A DNA stretch of 64,000 bases, taken from the NCBI GenBank assembly GCA_905182975.1, contig CAJJDM010000158.1, positions 151,109-215,108 of the forward strand. Reading direction: 5' to 3'. Position numbers and translations under genes: made by a program. Source of the DNA: Paramecium primaurelia (lineage: Eukaryota; Ciliophora; Oligohymenophorea; Peniculida; Parameciidae). The notes below the pieces were generated by a model. It was not told the origin of the DNA. It made no database searches and saw only the letters and a program-made list of their open reading frames with translations. Below are positions 11,561-23,885 of this stretch, piece after piece. Positions within the stretch are counted from its first letter, which is position 1, and every line of letters begins with the position of its first letter.

Positions 11561-14500
11561 TCAACCATCTCTCTTCATTTTAATAAATCTATTAATTATT
11601 ATTATTAATTATAATACTTCTTAATTAAGCATTCTTATCATCCTCTCTTCTTTAATCTAATTTAAATATTCTTAATCTAGCATCAGAATTTTAGGAAATG
11701 GAGAATCTGGTTTATCAATTATTAAACCTACTAAGAATGATGCCCAATCAGTAACTTATTTTATTGCTCCTTAAAATATCTCTTAAATAGATTCTTATTT
11801 CTTATTTCTATTTATAATAGTATATATAATATATACCTTTATATTAATTCTAATGGTTATTTAATCCAAGGAAGAGGATATCCATTTAATCCAAAAGGTC
11901 TAAAGTAATCCAAAGCTTCATTTAATGCATCATATAACACTTTATTATGAATATGTTCTAATTCTAATAAAAATCCATCTTCAGAAGAAATTTGTTCTTC
12001 TTCCATAAGTTAATTCTCTAATTATGCATATTATTCTGTTTATAAAATAGGTTGATTAGAGATATCATCATGTTCACTAGATTAATAATCATCCTCTTCA
12101 TCATAATAATGGAAAAATTTCAAGATTTCCTTTGGAGTTGGGCCCAAAGGAGTATTTATTCTTTAAATTAATGCTGCTTTCTTATCTGATTATAATAAAA
12201 ATGATTCTAATTTTGCTAAATAGACTTTAACTTATTAAATATTTGTTTTGATTCCTTTGTATTATTGAAACTTAATTAATGTAGTGATATCTTTATTATT
12301 TAATTTTAATTCTTCATACATATCTTAGATTTCATTTCCAATAATTGAATTAGCAATTAAAATGGAATATGATTAAATTTATGAATCACTATATTCAGGT
12401 TCTTTATTTATAAGTGTAGATACTTTAATAACTTAAGATTATTAAATTTTGCCACAATCTAAATTATCACTAGTATACAACATTTCATCATCCCATTCTA
12501 AATTTTCATATATTTATTATTAATTATATTATTATTATTATTATTATTGACGTGGAGAAGGTGATGGAGAAGTTTTAGGTACTTTTCTAATATCTTATGA
12601 TTCACAAATAGATGAACTAAAATTCATAGTAACAGTATCAAAATTATTAGTTTTAACTATTTTAGATTGAGATCCTGAATTAATTTCTCTAATTAATCTT
12701 AAATTACTAACATTTTCACTTGAAAAGGAAGATGTTAATTATTAATTTTTCAATTTAGACATAAATAATAAATCCTTTTATGTTCTCATAAATGTTTCAT
12801 ATAATCCTTTCCATCCATTTTCAATATTTGATTTTTATTATTTAAAATCTTCTTTTTCTTTAGTAACCCATTTTTCAATTTTATATTTTTATTTTTCAAA
12901 TGTTTTTGGACTAATTTATTTTTATTATAATGCTTCATGAATATTTTTCATTTCATTTTTATGTCTTTCTTCAATTGCAGTTTCTCTCATTTATATTAAT
13001 TTATTCATATATTCTCTATTAAGAAGTTCTTTAAATTTTTTAGATGTAAAATCATAAAATGGATTTTATTCAAATAAAGAACCATCTTTGTTAGCAGGAG
13101 ATGAAGTCTATGATAATTTAACTAGATTTTCTGATCCCATAACTTATCTAATTTCACTCATTTCTACAGATTATTATTAATCTTATTTGTCTAAATTATC
13201 TTCATTAATTTCTCCATCTATTTCTTATGTTAATTATAAAGTAAAAGCTTTCAAATCTTATAAAACTTCTTTTATATTTTATTTAGATCCTTTTCTTTAT
13301 AATTATGAAATATGTTCTAACATTTAATGCCATTATTATTTTTATTTTTAAATTATAATTTTATGAAGTGATTTTTATTAAGATAACTTTTTAATAGATG
13401 ATACCTTTTAAGAATTGAATTAATCTTCATTTTCATCATCCCAATCTAATTAATCAATAAAAGTATTAAATCCATTTTTATCAATCTTCTTTTAAGATGA
13501 TTTTAATCCACTCTATTCTTTACCTATTTAAACTGATTAACAAATTGGTTCCAATTAATCTTATCTTTAACTTAAATTTGGAATTAATTAATCTAATTTA
13601 ATTTCATCATCATCATCATCTTCTACATAATTCTTATAATATTATAATATTTATCTTGTTTTATAACCTCTCCAGATCTTTTAAATAATTATTGCAGCCT
13701 TAACAATTTATGCCATTTCTTTTTCAAGATTTCCCAATTCTTGTATTTATTATTCTTCATCTTCATCTAAAGTTGGTTCAGATATAACATTCTATCTTCT
13801 TGTACTTTTATGTATTGAATCCATTTAAGATATACCTTCTTGATCACTATCCAATACTAAACCAAAACAACTTTAATTATCTTTAGGTTCTCCATTAATT
13901 TAAGCATATCGATTGGCTAAATTTTAATATTTAATAATCAATTCTCTTTTCTTTTCTGCCATTGATGATTTTGTTCTTTTTTTTTTATGAAAAGACACTG
14001 ACTTTTTTTAATGTACAGATGTAGTATGATTTCTATCTATTGTAAATTATAATATTTTATTTACATTTAATATATTCGTTTAAATTCTATAAGTTTTATT
14101 ATATTTTAGTTTATCTTTATTATTCTTGTTGTTTTTTGAATTGCAAATCAAATTAAATTTATCTTCTCTTCCATTCTTTATACATTCTAATTTCATGTAA
14201 TTATTATTCATTAAATTTTGGCTAATATTGTATTTATTCTTCATTTTCATTTACCTTCTATTCTAAACAATATCAAAATAAATATTTACTATTTATCATC
14301 TATTTTATTTTTCTTTTTGGAAGATGATTCAAAAACGAGACTCCTAAAATCTCTCTACGATCTTACTTTGGTTCTTCTACTTTACCTTTTCTCATCTATT
14401 ATTGATACAATAGGTTGTCTCTCTTTTCTAATTAGGCAAAGATATAATTCTTAAGTCTTTCTTGATTCAATCCCCAAGGAAGTGGTGATTAATTACTTTA

Positions 14501-14648
14501 TTTTGATTTCCCTTATTTCTTTTTCTTTTTCTTTGGTTCCTCATCACAATGTTTTTCACCTTTGCTTTTGGCAACTCTCTAGTTTATAAATATAACTCTA
14601 CTTATTCTTCTCTAGATTCAGATTGATGTTTATATTGATACCTGACAT
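11561..14648 (-). CDS. IQ-motif protein, 982 residues
   Basis: Introns of 30, 25, 27, 28 and 29 nt give 982 residues. The N-terminus is very basic, followed by a coiled-coil stretch. An IQ calmodulin-binding motif, AAIIIQKIWRGYKTRQILQ, lies near residue 310. A long charged, Gln-rich region follows. The C-terminal about 120 residues are conserved-looking, with HNKVLYDALNEALDYFRPFG and VTDWASFLVGLIIDKPDSPF, reminiscent of the DUF4378-type tail found in plant and protist proteins; this is tentative. The role is probably calmodulin-regulated and possibly cytoskeletal. An N-terminal reading at 13962 could be mistaken for the start, but a 28-nt intron joins it to upstream exons. Bases 13584-14648 are duplicated after the N at 14829. 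Confidence 0.8.
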
Positions 14649-14828
14649 TTTTTATAAAATATACAATTTGAATTATTATGATGAAAATTTGAAAAATTTA
14701 TATTAAATAATAAGAGTTATTTTATTGTTACTTGATTGAATCTCTATTAAGATAAGTCAATTAAAACTTAATGCTATTTTATTGAAGGTAATACCAAAGT
14801 AAATATTATTCCCTTTTAGAATAGTCAT
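13584..14828. repeat. First copy of an exact 1245-bp duplication ending at an N
   Basis: The 1245 bases immediately before the N at 14829 recur at 14830-16074 with no difference that I could see by reading both copies. The copy boundary coincides exactly with the N on one side and falls inside the coding region of the IQ-motif gene on the other. This is the geometry of two overlapping contigs joined without merging, not of a biological tandem repeat. Confidence 0.9.
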
Positions 14829-14829
14829 N
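14829..14829. other. Assembly gap (single N)
   Basis: A single ambiguous base joins two identical 1245-bp flanks. It most likely marks a scaffold join where the true gap is negative. Confidence 0.9.
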
Positions 14830-16074
14830 TTAATTAATCTAATTTAATTTCATCATCATCATCATCTTCTACATAATTCTTATAATATTATAATATTTAT
14901 CTTGTTTTATAACCTCTCCAGATCTTTTAAATAATTATTGCAGCCTTAACAATTTATGCCATTTCTTTTTCAAGATTTCCCAATTCTTGTATTTATTATT
15001 CTTCATCTTCATCTAAAGTTGGTTCAGATATAACATTCTATCTTCTTGTACTTTTATGTATTGAATCCATTTAAGATATACCTTCTTGATCACTATCCAA
15101 TACTAAACCAAAACAACTTTAATTATCTTTAGGTTCTCCATTAATTTAAGCATATCGATTGGCTAAATTTTAATATTTAATAATCAATTCTCTTTTCTTT
15201 TCTGCCATTGATGATTTTGTTCTTTTTTTTTTATGAAAAGACACTGACTTTTTTTAATGTACAGATGTAGTATGATTTCTATCTATTGTAAATTATAATA
15301 TTTTATTTACATTTAATATATTCGTTTAAATTCTATAAGTTTTATTATATTTTAGTTTATCTTTATTATTCTTGTTGTTTTTTGAATTGCAAATCAAATT
15401 AAATTTATCTTCTCTTCCATTCTTTATACATTCTAATTTCATGTAATTATTATTCATTAAATTTTGGCTAATATTGTATTTATTCTTCATTTTCATTTAC
15501 CTTCTATTCTAAACAATATCAAAATAAATATTTACTATTTATCATCTATTTTATTTTTCTTTTTGGAAGATGATTCAAAAACGAGACTCCTAAAATCTCT
15601 CTACGATCTTACTTTGGTTCTTCTACTTTACCTTTTCTCATCTATTATTGATACAATAGGTTGTCTCTCTTTTCTAATTAGGCAAAGATATAATTCTTAA
15701 GTCTTTCTTGATTCAATCCCCAAGGAAGTGGTGATTAATTACTTTATTTTGATTTCCCTTATTTCTTTTTCTTTTTCTTTGGTTCCTCATCACAATGTTT
15801 TTCACCTTTGCTTTTGGCAACTCTCTAGTTTATAAATATAACTCTACTTATTCTTCTCTAGATTCAGATTGATGTTTATATTGATACCTGACATTTTTTA
15901 TAAAATATACAATTTGAATTATTATGATGAAAATTTGAAAAATTTATATTAAATAATAAGAGTTATTTTATTGTTACTTGATTGAATCTCTATTAAGATA
16001 AGTCAATTAAAACTTAATGCTATTTTATTGAAGGTAATACCAAAGTAAATATTATTCCCTTTTAGAATAGTCAT
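14830..16074. repeat. Second copy of the 1245-bp duplication (contains a repeated 5' part of the IQ gene)
   Basis: This copy is offset by 1246 bases from 13584-14828. It carries the first about 350 codons of the IQ-motif protein again on the minus strand, from an ATG at 15894 to the truncation at 14830, plus the gene's upstream region. It should not be annotated as a separate gene. The sequence that truly lies upstream of the IQ gene continues at 16075. Confidence 0.88.
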
Positions 16075-16330
16075 TAAGTTTTAAATTTGATTTTCATAAA
16101 TGATTAAAGACTATAAATAAATTAGTTTATAATTATTATTAATGTAAATTATTAATATTTAATTCATCTATATAAGAATTGGAATCCTTTTATTAATATT
16201 TAAATTTTTGATATCTAAAGAAGTTCAAATGATTTTAAAGTGAAATTATTTCTTATTGACTTTAAAATTTATATACTTTCTTTTACATTAGCTGTAACAG
16301 GTAATAATATAAATTAATCTAATAATAAAA

Positions 16331-16753
16331 ATGACTTTTTAGATTTAAATGTTTATTAATTACAAAATATTGTATTAATTCAATAAGGTTAGATAATAAT
16401 AATACAAAATAGATTACAGTATATATAGTTGATATAGATTTGGAATTATCTTATATTGAATCTAAATAATTTATTTAAATGATAATATAGTAAGTATATT
16501 ATTGCTATCTAAATATTATATCAGTTTATTATTATTTAAATTGAATTTGAGAGTATATATAATAACTATTAATCCAAAATGTAAATAAGGAATTTTGAAA
16601 TAGATAAATTATTAAAAGACAATAAAAGTAGGGATATAGGAATTTGTTTATTGGAGATATAATAAAATTAGTTGTAAATTAAACCAGGATTAACTATTTT
16701 TTAAGTTGTAAATAGTAGTAGTAATAAAGTAAGAAAATAAACTATTGGATTGA
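16331..16753 (+). CDS. Small unknown protein, about 115-120 residues
   Basis: Reading from ATG 16331, a 25-nt intron (GTTAGA...AATAG) leads into ITVYIVDIDLELSYIESKQF. A second intron of 35 nt, or alternatively 31 nt plus a further 25 nt, reaches the same stop at 16751-16753. Both splice models preserve frame, so the C-terminal half is uncertain. The product is hydrophobic-polar with no motif I can name. The gene would be convergent with the thioredoxin-domain gene, whose stop lies 39 bp further on. It could be a decayed or spurious gene. Confidence 0.4.
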
Positions 16754-16791
16754 ATGATGATTTCCTAATATTATGTTTATTGGTTAATCAA

Positions 16792-19523
16792 TCAAAATGC
16801 TGTGTAACCTCCATAATTAAATAGAACTCTTGTGAATAAACTATCTGAAGACATTCCATCTGCTGCATCTTTTGCGATGATTTCTTTTGCTTTATCAGAT
16901 TCCTTATTCTTCAATTCTGCAAAACATTTACAACAATAATCAATATAACCCTAAATGAATAAAATAAATATATACTCCTCCTCTATATCTTCCAGGTCTA
17001 GCATTAATAGCAATGTATCTTGGACCTTTGGATCCTCCACCACATCCATTACACATCATAGGATGATTTTAATCGGCTTTATCACCTTCTTTCAACTTTA
17101 AATTCTTTCCTAATTTATGATCATCTATATTTGTTAACACAGATAAATCTTATAATGGACCATTAATAAATATTAATGTATCATGATATTTATATCTTTC
17201 CATTCCTTATTTAGTTTCATCATCAAATTCTGCACATTCTGTACAAACATGTTCATCTTTAAAGTAGCTATAATATTATTAAGCATCCTTTGAAATATCT
17301 TTTTAACATAACACACAAACAGTTCCAGGATATTTAATTGAAACAGTCTTTGATACTGTTTTATTAATTTTCCAATTAGTTTCTGGAATGACTTAATAAA
17401 GTTTCTGCAAAATTTCTTTAAGACTATCAACTTGAGTGTCTCTAATAAAATAAGTGAGCTCAGCATTTTCAAATTAATATTATTCTCCTACTTATTTTGA
17501 ATCTATTTTAAGATCAAATGTGATAACTTTTTATTTATCAATTGATTTTATTAAAGTTTTAGTTTCTTCACTTAAAAGAATTCCTTTGATTTTATTGATA
17601 GATTCTTAATTAAATAATACTGGTTCAGCTTATTCGACAGTTTTCTTTGGAGCTTCTTCATTAATCAAATCATTGACAATTGTTTTCATGTCATTAATTT
17701 AAGCTACTTTTCTAATTGTTCCAAATTTATCTACTATAATATAATGAGGAATATATTGAACTCCATATAATGTAGCATCCTTTTATCTTTATTCTTTAGG
17801 GAAATAAAACTCAATATATTTTTAACTTTCTTAATGAGAATCCATGAATTCTTTAGCTTCATCTGCTAATACTAAACTCAAAGAAACAAATCTAACTGCA
17901 TTACCCCATTTATCTGAATTTTATTTGATAAGTTCAGTGTTATTAGATATTTCTCTAACACATGGACCACACCATTTAGCCCAATAATCAACAACTAAGA
18001 CTTGACCTTAAGTATGTTCTATTTTAGTATATTCTTCTGATCCCCATTTTTTATAATTCTCAATTGTAACAAATTATTTACCCTCACCAAGAGTAACATT
18101 TGATTTCAATCCTTCAATAATTAAATCAATAGTTTCTCTAATTTCTTCATTTTCTTCCTCTTCAAATTATTCAGTATATTCTCTTAAATCTTCTAATCCA
18201 GTTTTATAAGCATCTAAAGTCAAATTTTCACATTTAATTGAGATGCTCTATTTTTCTTTAGCTGATATTTCTTAATTTTCTTGACTCAAACTTAAATTTG
18301 TTATTTATGAGGATGGGAATTAAATTGTAATACCTTTACTTTCAAAATATGATTAAAATTTAGCTTTGATTTCTTTAACTTATCTTTAAGGATCTCTAAT
18401 TTTAGATTCTTTTACAACTTTCAAATCATCTGAAATTTAATTCCAATGATTTTATAAGAATGTATTAATTTTTTCTTCTTCTGCAACATTAATATCATAA
18501 CTAAGTTATAATTTAGATCTCTATTTAACTTATTTAGATCCATCTTGATTCCAATAATTTTCTTTCTGTATTTAAAGTTCTACTATTCCTTCAAATTTAG
18601 CATCTTAAATAGCAGTTTATAATTCTTTAATTTTTTATTTTAATTATTGGTATTATTCTTTTGTCAATAATTCTTATTAATTATTATTATTTGCTGCTTG
18701 ATTTTCTTGATTAACTACTTATTCTTCTTCTTTTTCAAGTGCTATTTCTTTATTTATTCTTTCTTCCAAATTACCTTTTGAAGGATGTCCTAAATAAACA
18801 ATTTTTCCCCATTTATTTATTAATAAAACAAATGGAATTCCTCTAAGTTAGAGATATTTAATAATATCATTTTCATCATCCCAACCCTTTTCAAATCTAT
18901 AATGTTCTATAGATTTCCATTTTTTTGAATTGACTCTTTCTGTTACTGATTCAGTATCATCATCAACAGAAATAGCTACAATCTTTACCTTATTCTACCA
19001 ATCTGCATTCTTTTCTAACATCTTTTAATTATGTTCCATAGGACCTTAACATGGACCACACCATGTAGCCTAAATAAATAATTATATATAATTATTACCC
19101 ATATATCAATTAAATAAACAATACCATCTTCTACTTAAAATGTTGTCTATGCGGTTGTTACACTATTATCTTCCCCAAAATTAATTTTTTCTATTCCTTG
19201 TATTTATTGAAGTTTGTCACCAACTTAATATTTAGGTGTCAATGTTTATATTAATGTATTTATTTCATCCTTTACATCTTAAATTACCTCTTCTCCCAAT
19301 GAATTAGATTATTGTTTCAATGTATTATGAAGTTATGCATTTAAAGCACTTAATTATTTTGTACTTCTAAATACTCTTGTGCTTTTAACACTAAAATATA
19401 TATTTATATTTACTTTTCTATCTTGGATCCTGCTTTGACTGTCTTTATGTGTTTTACAACAATATCTTGAGGAAGTTCCTTTAAAAATTATTAAAGTATC
19501 TTTGTGTCGTCCTTAATTGACAT
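16792..19523 (-). CDS. Nucleoredoxin-like protein with two thioredoxin domains and a Cys-rich tail
   Basis: The product has 884 residues after introns of 23, 29 and 25 nt. Two separate thioredoxin/TlpA-like domains are visible, each with an intact WCGPC redox motif: WATWCGPCQGPM near residue 150 and DYWAKWCGPCVREI near residue 500. The first is followed by KIVAISVDDD and GIPFVLLINKWGKIVYLG, the second by YIPHYIIVDKFGTIRK, with the expected cis-Pro. A coiled-coil, Gln-rich linker separates them. The C-terminus carries paired CxxC motifs (TVCVLCQKDIS, VCTECAEF, MMCNGCGGGSKGPRYIA, DYCCKCFAEL) that look like a ZZ-type zinc-binding module. This is the architecture of nucleoredoxin-like proteins seen in ciliates. 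It probably acts in cytosolic redox control. Confidence 0.9.
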
Positions 19524-20469
19524 ATTTTAATTATATAAATTATTAATTCTAAAGTTATGTTATAATACATCATTCTGATCTATTCTGACCAGATTAAATT
19601 TTATACATAACTCAAAAAATAATCATTTTCATACTTCTAATGAACTAAGATGGATTATTACATGAATAGTTAATCGAGTATACTCTTAATACATTTAAAT
19701 AATTCATCTTTTCTTATATTTAAAAGTCAATAATGTTTTATGGAAAGATGTTATATTAAAGTTAATTTATTACTAAACTCATATAATTTAAAGATCTTAA
19801 AGATAAATATGACTTAATTTATGTTTTTGGCCTATATCAAAATGAGTACATAAATTTTATGTCCTCTTTTGGTCTAGGAACTTTAAATTGATATTGATCA
19901 TAAAATAATATAAATTTTGAATGGAAGAAGATATATGTATACTATTAAATATAGTTGTATATAATATTTGATTTATGAAATATTAGCAGATTTAATCATT
20001 TTCTTATAATAAACATTAATATTTATATATCAATAAATATAAAATATATTAAAAATATATTTGTAATAAAAGTTTATATTTAAGATCAATTTAGTTAAAA
20101 AATCATTTTAGATTTAATAATATTATATCAAAGTTAATCAAAATTATGGCAATAATCTTAATATTATAAAATATATAAACCTATTCAAATAAAACTTTAA
20201 TAATTATTAAGTTAAACAATAATCAAATTTTATTCTAATGGCATATGCGTATGGATTTTTACATCTAAATCTATATTTATAATTGTTTTAATAATCTTCA
20301 GCACATTAAAATTAATTGTGCAAAGCTGTAAATTTAGGTTTGTCAAACAATTAAAAATACTATAAATAAGAAGTTTTAAATTACTTTTGAATATAATTCA
20401 TCTAAAGAAGTATTTTAATACGATTAAAATGACCTGATATTTTGTATTAAAAATATATTTAAAAGCCAA
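19524..20469. other. AT-rich intergenic region, no supportable gene
   Basis: This is 946 bases between divergent starts of the thioredoxin gene and the Myb-like gene. A minus-strand frame at about 19600-19900 reads somewhat like protein, but it contains a TGA, lacks a start codon, and would need an 18-nt intron. I see no RNA gene or repeat array. Confidence 0.55.
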
Positions 20470-20999
20470 ATGAAAAACTAAAATTCAATAGCAACTCTAA
20501 ATGAACAATCAAAAGACCAACAATCATACTCTTCAATTGTGGAACCATCTATACAATACAATAACCATTAAAATATGACCATAAATCAAGAAGATTATAG
20601 ATCATTGCAGAGAAAAAGTAACATGAAGAATTAAAAAAAAAAACGATAAGGAAGAAAATCTAGGAATTTCACTATCTAAGAGGACCAAAAACTTTTAGGA
20701 TTCATATTAAAGTATGGGCCCAAATTTAAATTAATATAAAGAAAGATGTCAGGAAGACCATTGAATATTTTAAAAAATAGATACTATAGAGATTTAAGAT
20801 ATAGATGGGATGAAGTTTTAGGAACGTAACCCTATTCAATTCAATATTTTCTAGAGAATTTATTCATTTGAATGAAAAAAAAGTAGATATGGTCACTGAT
20901 GAAATATGGAAAAATTCCCCGCTTGATCCAGATCTATCAAAAATTATGATGAACATGGTAACCAAATTGTAAAATGTAATAACAAAATGCTTAAATTGA
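20470..20999 (+). CDS. Myb/SANT-domain DNA-binding protein
   Basis: The product has 166 residues after a 29-nt intron (GTAACC...TCTAG). The central region reads RNFTIQEDQKLLGFILKYG, then KFKLIQRKMSGRPLNILKNR and YYRDLRYRW. This is a single Myb/SANT repeat with the tryptophan-like aromatic spacing and a helix-turn-helix recognition helix ending NRYYRDLR. A basic patch (KKKRQGRKS) precedes it and probably acts as nuclear localisation signal and DNA contact. The N-terminus is polar and Gln/Ser-rich. It is a likely transcription or chromatin factor, and the single-repeat form suggests a telomere- or promoter-binding type. Target genes cannot be inferred. Confidence 0.8.
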
Positions 21000-21557
21000 A
21001 TATGCCTTAAGATTGTATAATTATATTGTAATTATATAAAAAATGCTTAATATCTTATTTTGCTTTTTAACAGTTATTCATTATTAAATTATACATAAAT
21101 AATAAAATACTTTTAGAATTATCAAAACTTTATTATTATTATGAGTTAGAAATATTAAAACAAAACTTTAATATACTTAAATCTATTTTAAGATAAATAT
21201 ACATTTTTTCAAATCAAAATAAAAATATAAATTTATTCATTAAAAGTTTCAAAGAATTTTTAATTTAAATAAACATAATAGTAAGAATAATAATTGTAAA
21301 TAAACCGAATATAATCAATAATAGAATTGTAAATTCTTAAAAAGATATGAAATATAAAATATAAATAAAAATAATCTTATAAAGAAAAAATATTGCATAT
21401 AGATATCTAAAAGATATTGTATTAAATTTTATTTTTTATATTATTGATATGATTCCATCAAAAAAGAATCAAATTAATAAAATTATAACTTATATTATTA
21501 TCAATAAAAATTTGATTTTATATTTTTACGAAAAATTTAATTTTGAATTTAATAGGA
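21000..21557. other. AT-rich intergenic region
   Basis: This is 558 bases of A/T-run sequence downstream of the Myb-like gene. No frame has coding character, and no repeat or RNA structure was noticed. Confidence 0.55.
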
Positions 21558-21887
21558 TCAAATATAATTATCTATTATTACAACCCTGCTTTATTATTAT
21601 TTAGTCGATTCAATAAAAATAGATAATTTTTAAATCCATTTGTATTATTTTTCATCAACAGAGTCATATATTAAATTTAGTGCTTGTTCTTTTCTTCTAT
21701 TTTATTTATAAGAATATCAAATCAATCCTAGAATTACTTAATAAAATAAAAGAATTTATACTTATTTCTAAAATACTACAATAATTTTCATCTTTTTATA
21801 ATATTCATACTCTATTTAGTCTAAAGACATAAATCTTAATATCCATAATCCTACTATTACATCTTAGAGTTATATGCACTTCTCCAT
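21558..21887 (-). pseudogene. Possible small membrane-protein gene interrupted by an in-frame TGA
   Basis: A 110-codon frame opens MEKCIQLQDVIVGLWILRFM and crosses a hydrophobic stretch (ILLFYQVILGLI). It meets a TGA at 21717-21719, then continues in the same frame with YSYKQNRRKEQALNLIYDSV to TGA 21558-21560. No GT-AG segment of 18-40 nt removes the TGA while keeping frame. The part after the TGA has good coding character. Options are a pseudogene, a sequencing or assembly error at a TGG codon, or recoding. I cannot exclude that the whole frame is chance. Confidence 0.35.
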
Positions 21888-22141
21888 AATTGTAAATAAA
21901 TTAACTGACTTAGATCTTATCAAAGGAATTATATATTCTAAATTACAAATTATCTATCAATTACTATAAAATTGATAGTTGAACTATAAAATTACTATAT
22001 ATTAGATCTTCATATATAAGAAATTCGAAATGAATTGTTTGTAAAAGGAATATTAAGTGAAATTTAAAAAGAAATTTTTATTTAATAAATTATGAAGTAG
22101 AATATTGTTAGTTCAATATTTATGAATTTGAATATAGGCAG

Positions 22142-23691
22142 ATGCAATGATCAGGACAATTACAATAAAATTCTTATCTAGAACAAATAGTTTCTTATTG
22201 CAAAGACTGGTTTCAAAAACCTTTGTATTTAGCTTCGATCTTTAAATACAATTATTTACAGGATAATAAAATAAATTATTTGCAGTAGAATATTTTTGAG
22301 TGTTTATGATAGGAATCTCCAGATTTGCTTATTCAATTTATCGTAGACTTTCAAAGAATCCTTATTTTTATCAAATTACACATTCAAATAAAGTATATAA
22401 CATGATAATGGAAAAAAAAAATATAAAAGAATTTCAAATATTTTTAGATAAAAGAGTAAAGATTTTGAGTAATATTATACATTCAAATGTTTTTAATTGT
22501 AAATTGATAGAAGAAGCTAGATTGAAGGAATTATTATTATAAAATAAGATTTGTGAATATATTGAAGATTTAATTAAAAATAAAAAGTATTTCATAGCAT
22601 ATAAATTTATGAATGCATTTTAATATGAAACTATATCATATTAAGTAAATATTAAAATATTATATTAGGAATTAGTGGATGAAATGTGTACTAATGATAT
22701 GAAATTATAATATAAAATTATAAAAGAGTAGCATTTAGTTGCAACAGACAATTAGAAGGTATTAAATCATTTGAATAGTGAATCTTTAAAATTTTTTATT
22801 TTTGTATGAAAATCTTTTTAATACTATAGAGAGCAGAAATACCAATTGAAAAAGTGGAAGAATTATTTCTAGGAGAATATACTAAATTATAATTTTTAAT
22901 TGAGAATTATTTTACAACAAATTAATAAATAGCCATTGAAATAGCCAAAAGAAATAATATTCGAGTTCAAAATCCTTAAATATAAGAAAGGATTGATAAT
23001 TGTAATTATGTTAATCAAAATGCATTATTACAAAATGATGATTTTTGTATTAATTATTTCAATATTCGTAGTACCATCTGAGATAATATTACAAACAAAA
23101 AAGATTGATTAATTAATACTTTTAAGTGATTTCAATATTTTTAGAGAAGATATTTTTTTGATTGAGGATGAAGATACATTAAATGATGAAATCATAAATC
23201 AAATTTTAAATGCTCCTGAAACTGGAATTGATACAGAAAGCTTTTAAGATATACCTTAAACAAAATTTACATCTAAAAATTAAGTTTGTTTATTTTAAAT
23301 AGCTCTACCTAAAAAGATTTATTTATTAAATACAACTAATCTTACAAAAAGTATCAAATATTAATAATTTTTAATAAAATATGCATCAAATGATGGTTTA
23401 AAAATTGGATAAAATATAAAATTAGATTTTTTATAATTATTAGTTTAGATTGGGAAATAGGATGTTGAATTAAAAAACTTTATAGAATTATCACAGTTAT
23501 TTAGATAGAAATATCCAGATTAAAAGAAAACTAATTTATCATTGTAATGTTAAAAGTTATTGGGAAAAGAACTAGATAAAGTAGAATAAATATCAAATTG
23601 GTAAAAAAGACCATTAAGAAGTGCTCAAATTCATTATGCAGCATTAGATGCTTTTATTTGTTTACATTTACATAGTCACTATAAATCATGA
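22142..23691 (+). CDS. DEDD-type 3'-5' exonuclease domain protein (EXD/WRN-exonuclease-like)
   Basis: After introns of 23, 26 and 25 nt the frame gives about 490 residues. The C-terminal third is a DnaQ-like exonuclease. It has the first acidic pair in ETGIDTESF, then QVCLFQIALPKKIYLLNT, GLKIGQNIKLDFLQL with the second Asp region, and an RSAQIHYAALDAFICLHLH ending typical of the third motif with Tyr and Asp. The N-terminal two thirds is helical, as in Mut-7/EXD3 relatives. The 5' end is unresolved. The natural ATG at 22142 reads M-Q-TGA before coding-like sequence, so the start may lie in an unrecognised exon or the TGA may be an error. It probably degrades RNA. Confidence 0.85.
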
Positions 23692-23885
23692 TTTTTATAA
23701 CTATTGTATTTTTATTGAATTTAATAAATTCATTAAATTTATTAATAATAATAAGATATTATATTTTAATATATCATTATATATATTATGTAAGAATTTG
23801 GAATATTAATTATAAATCTTTAAATTTTTAAATCTTATATAGATAATTAAAATATGTGATTATTTTATAAACATGAAAATCTTTC

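Noticed and set aside
13962..13964. ATG at 13962 as start of the IQ-motif gene (MAEKKRELII...)
   Set aside because: A 28-nt intron just upstream joins this exon in frame to several coding-like exons reaching 14648, and the total then divides by three.
15464..15700. Open frame identical to one at 14218-14454, suggesting a duplicated gene
   Set aside because: Both are antisense shadows of the IQ-motif gene, and the second lies in the N-flanked duplicated segment.
19595..19920. Minus-strand coding-like frame (FKVPRPKEDIKFM... SLRSLNYMSLVINQ)
   Set aside because: It needs an 18-nt intron to remove a TGA and has no convincing start codon. The amino-acid composition is what AT-rich spacer gives in this code.
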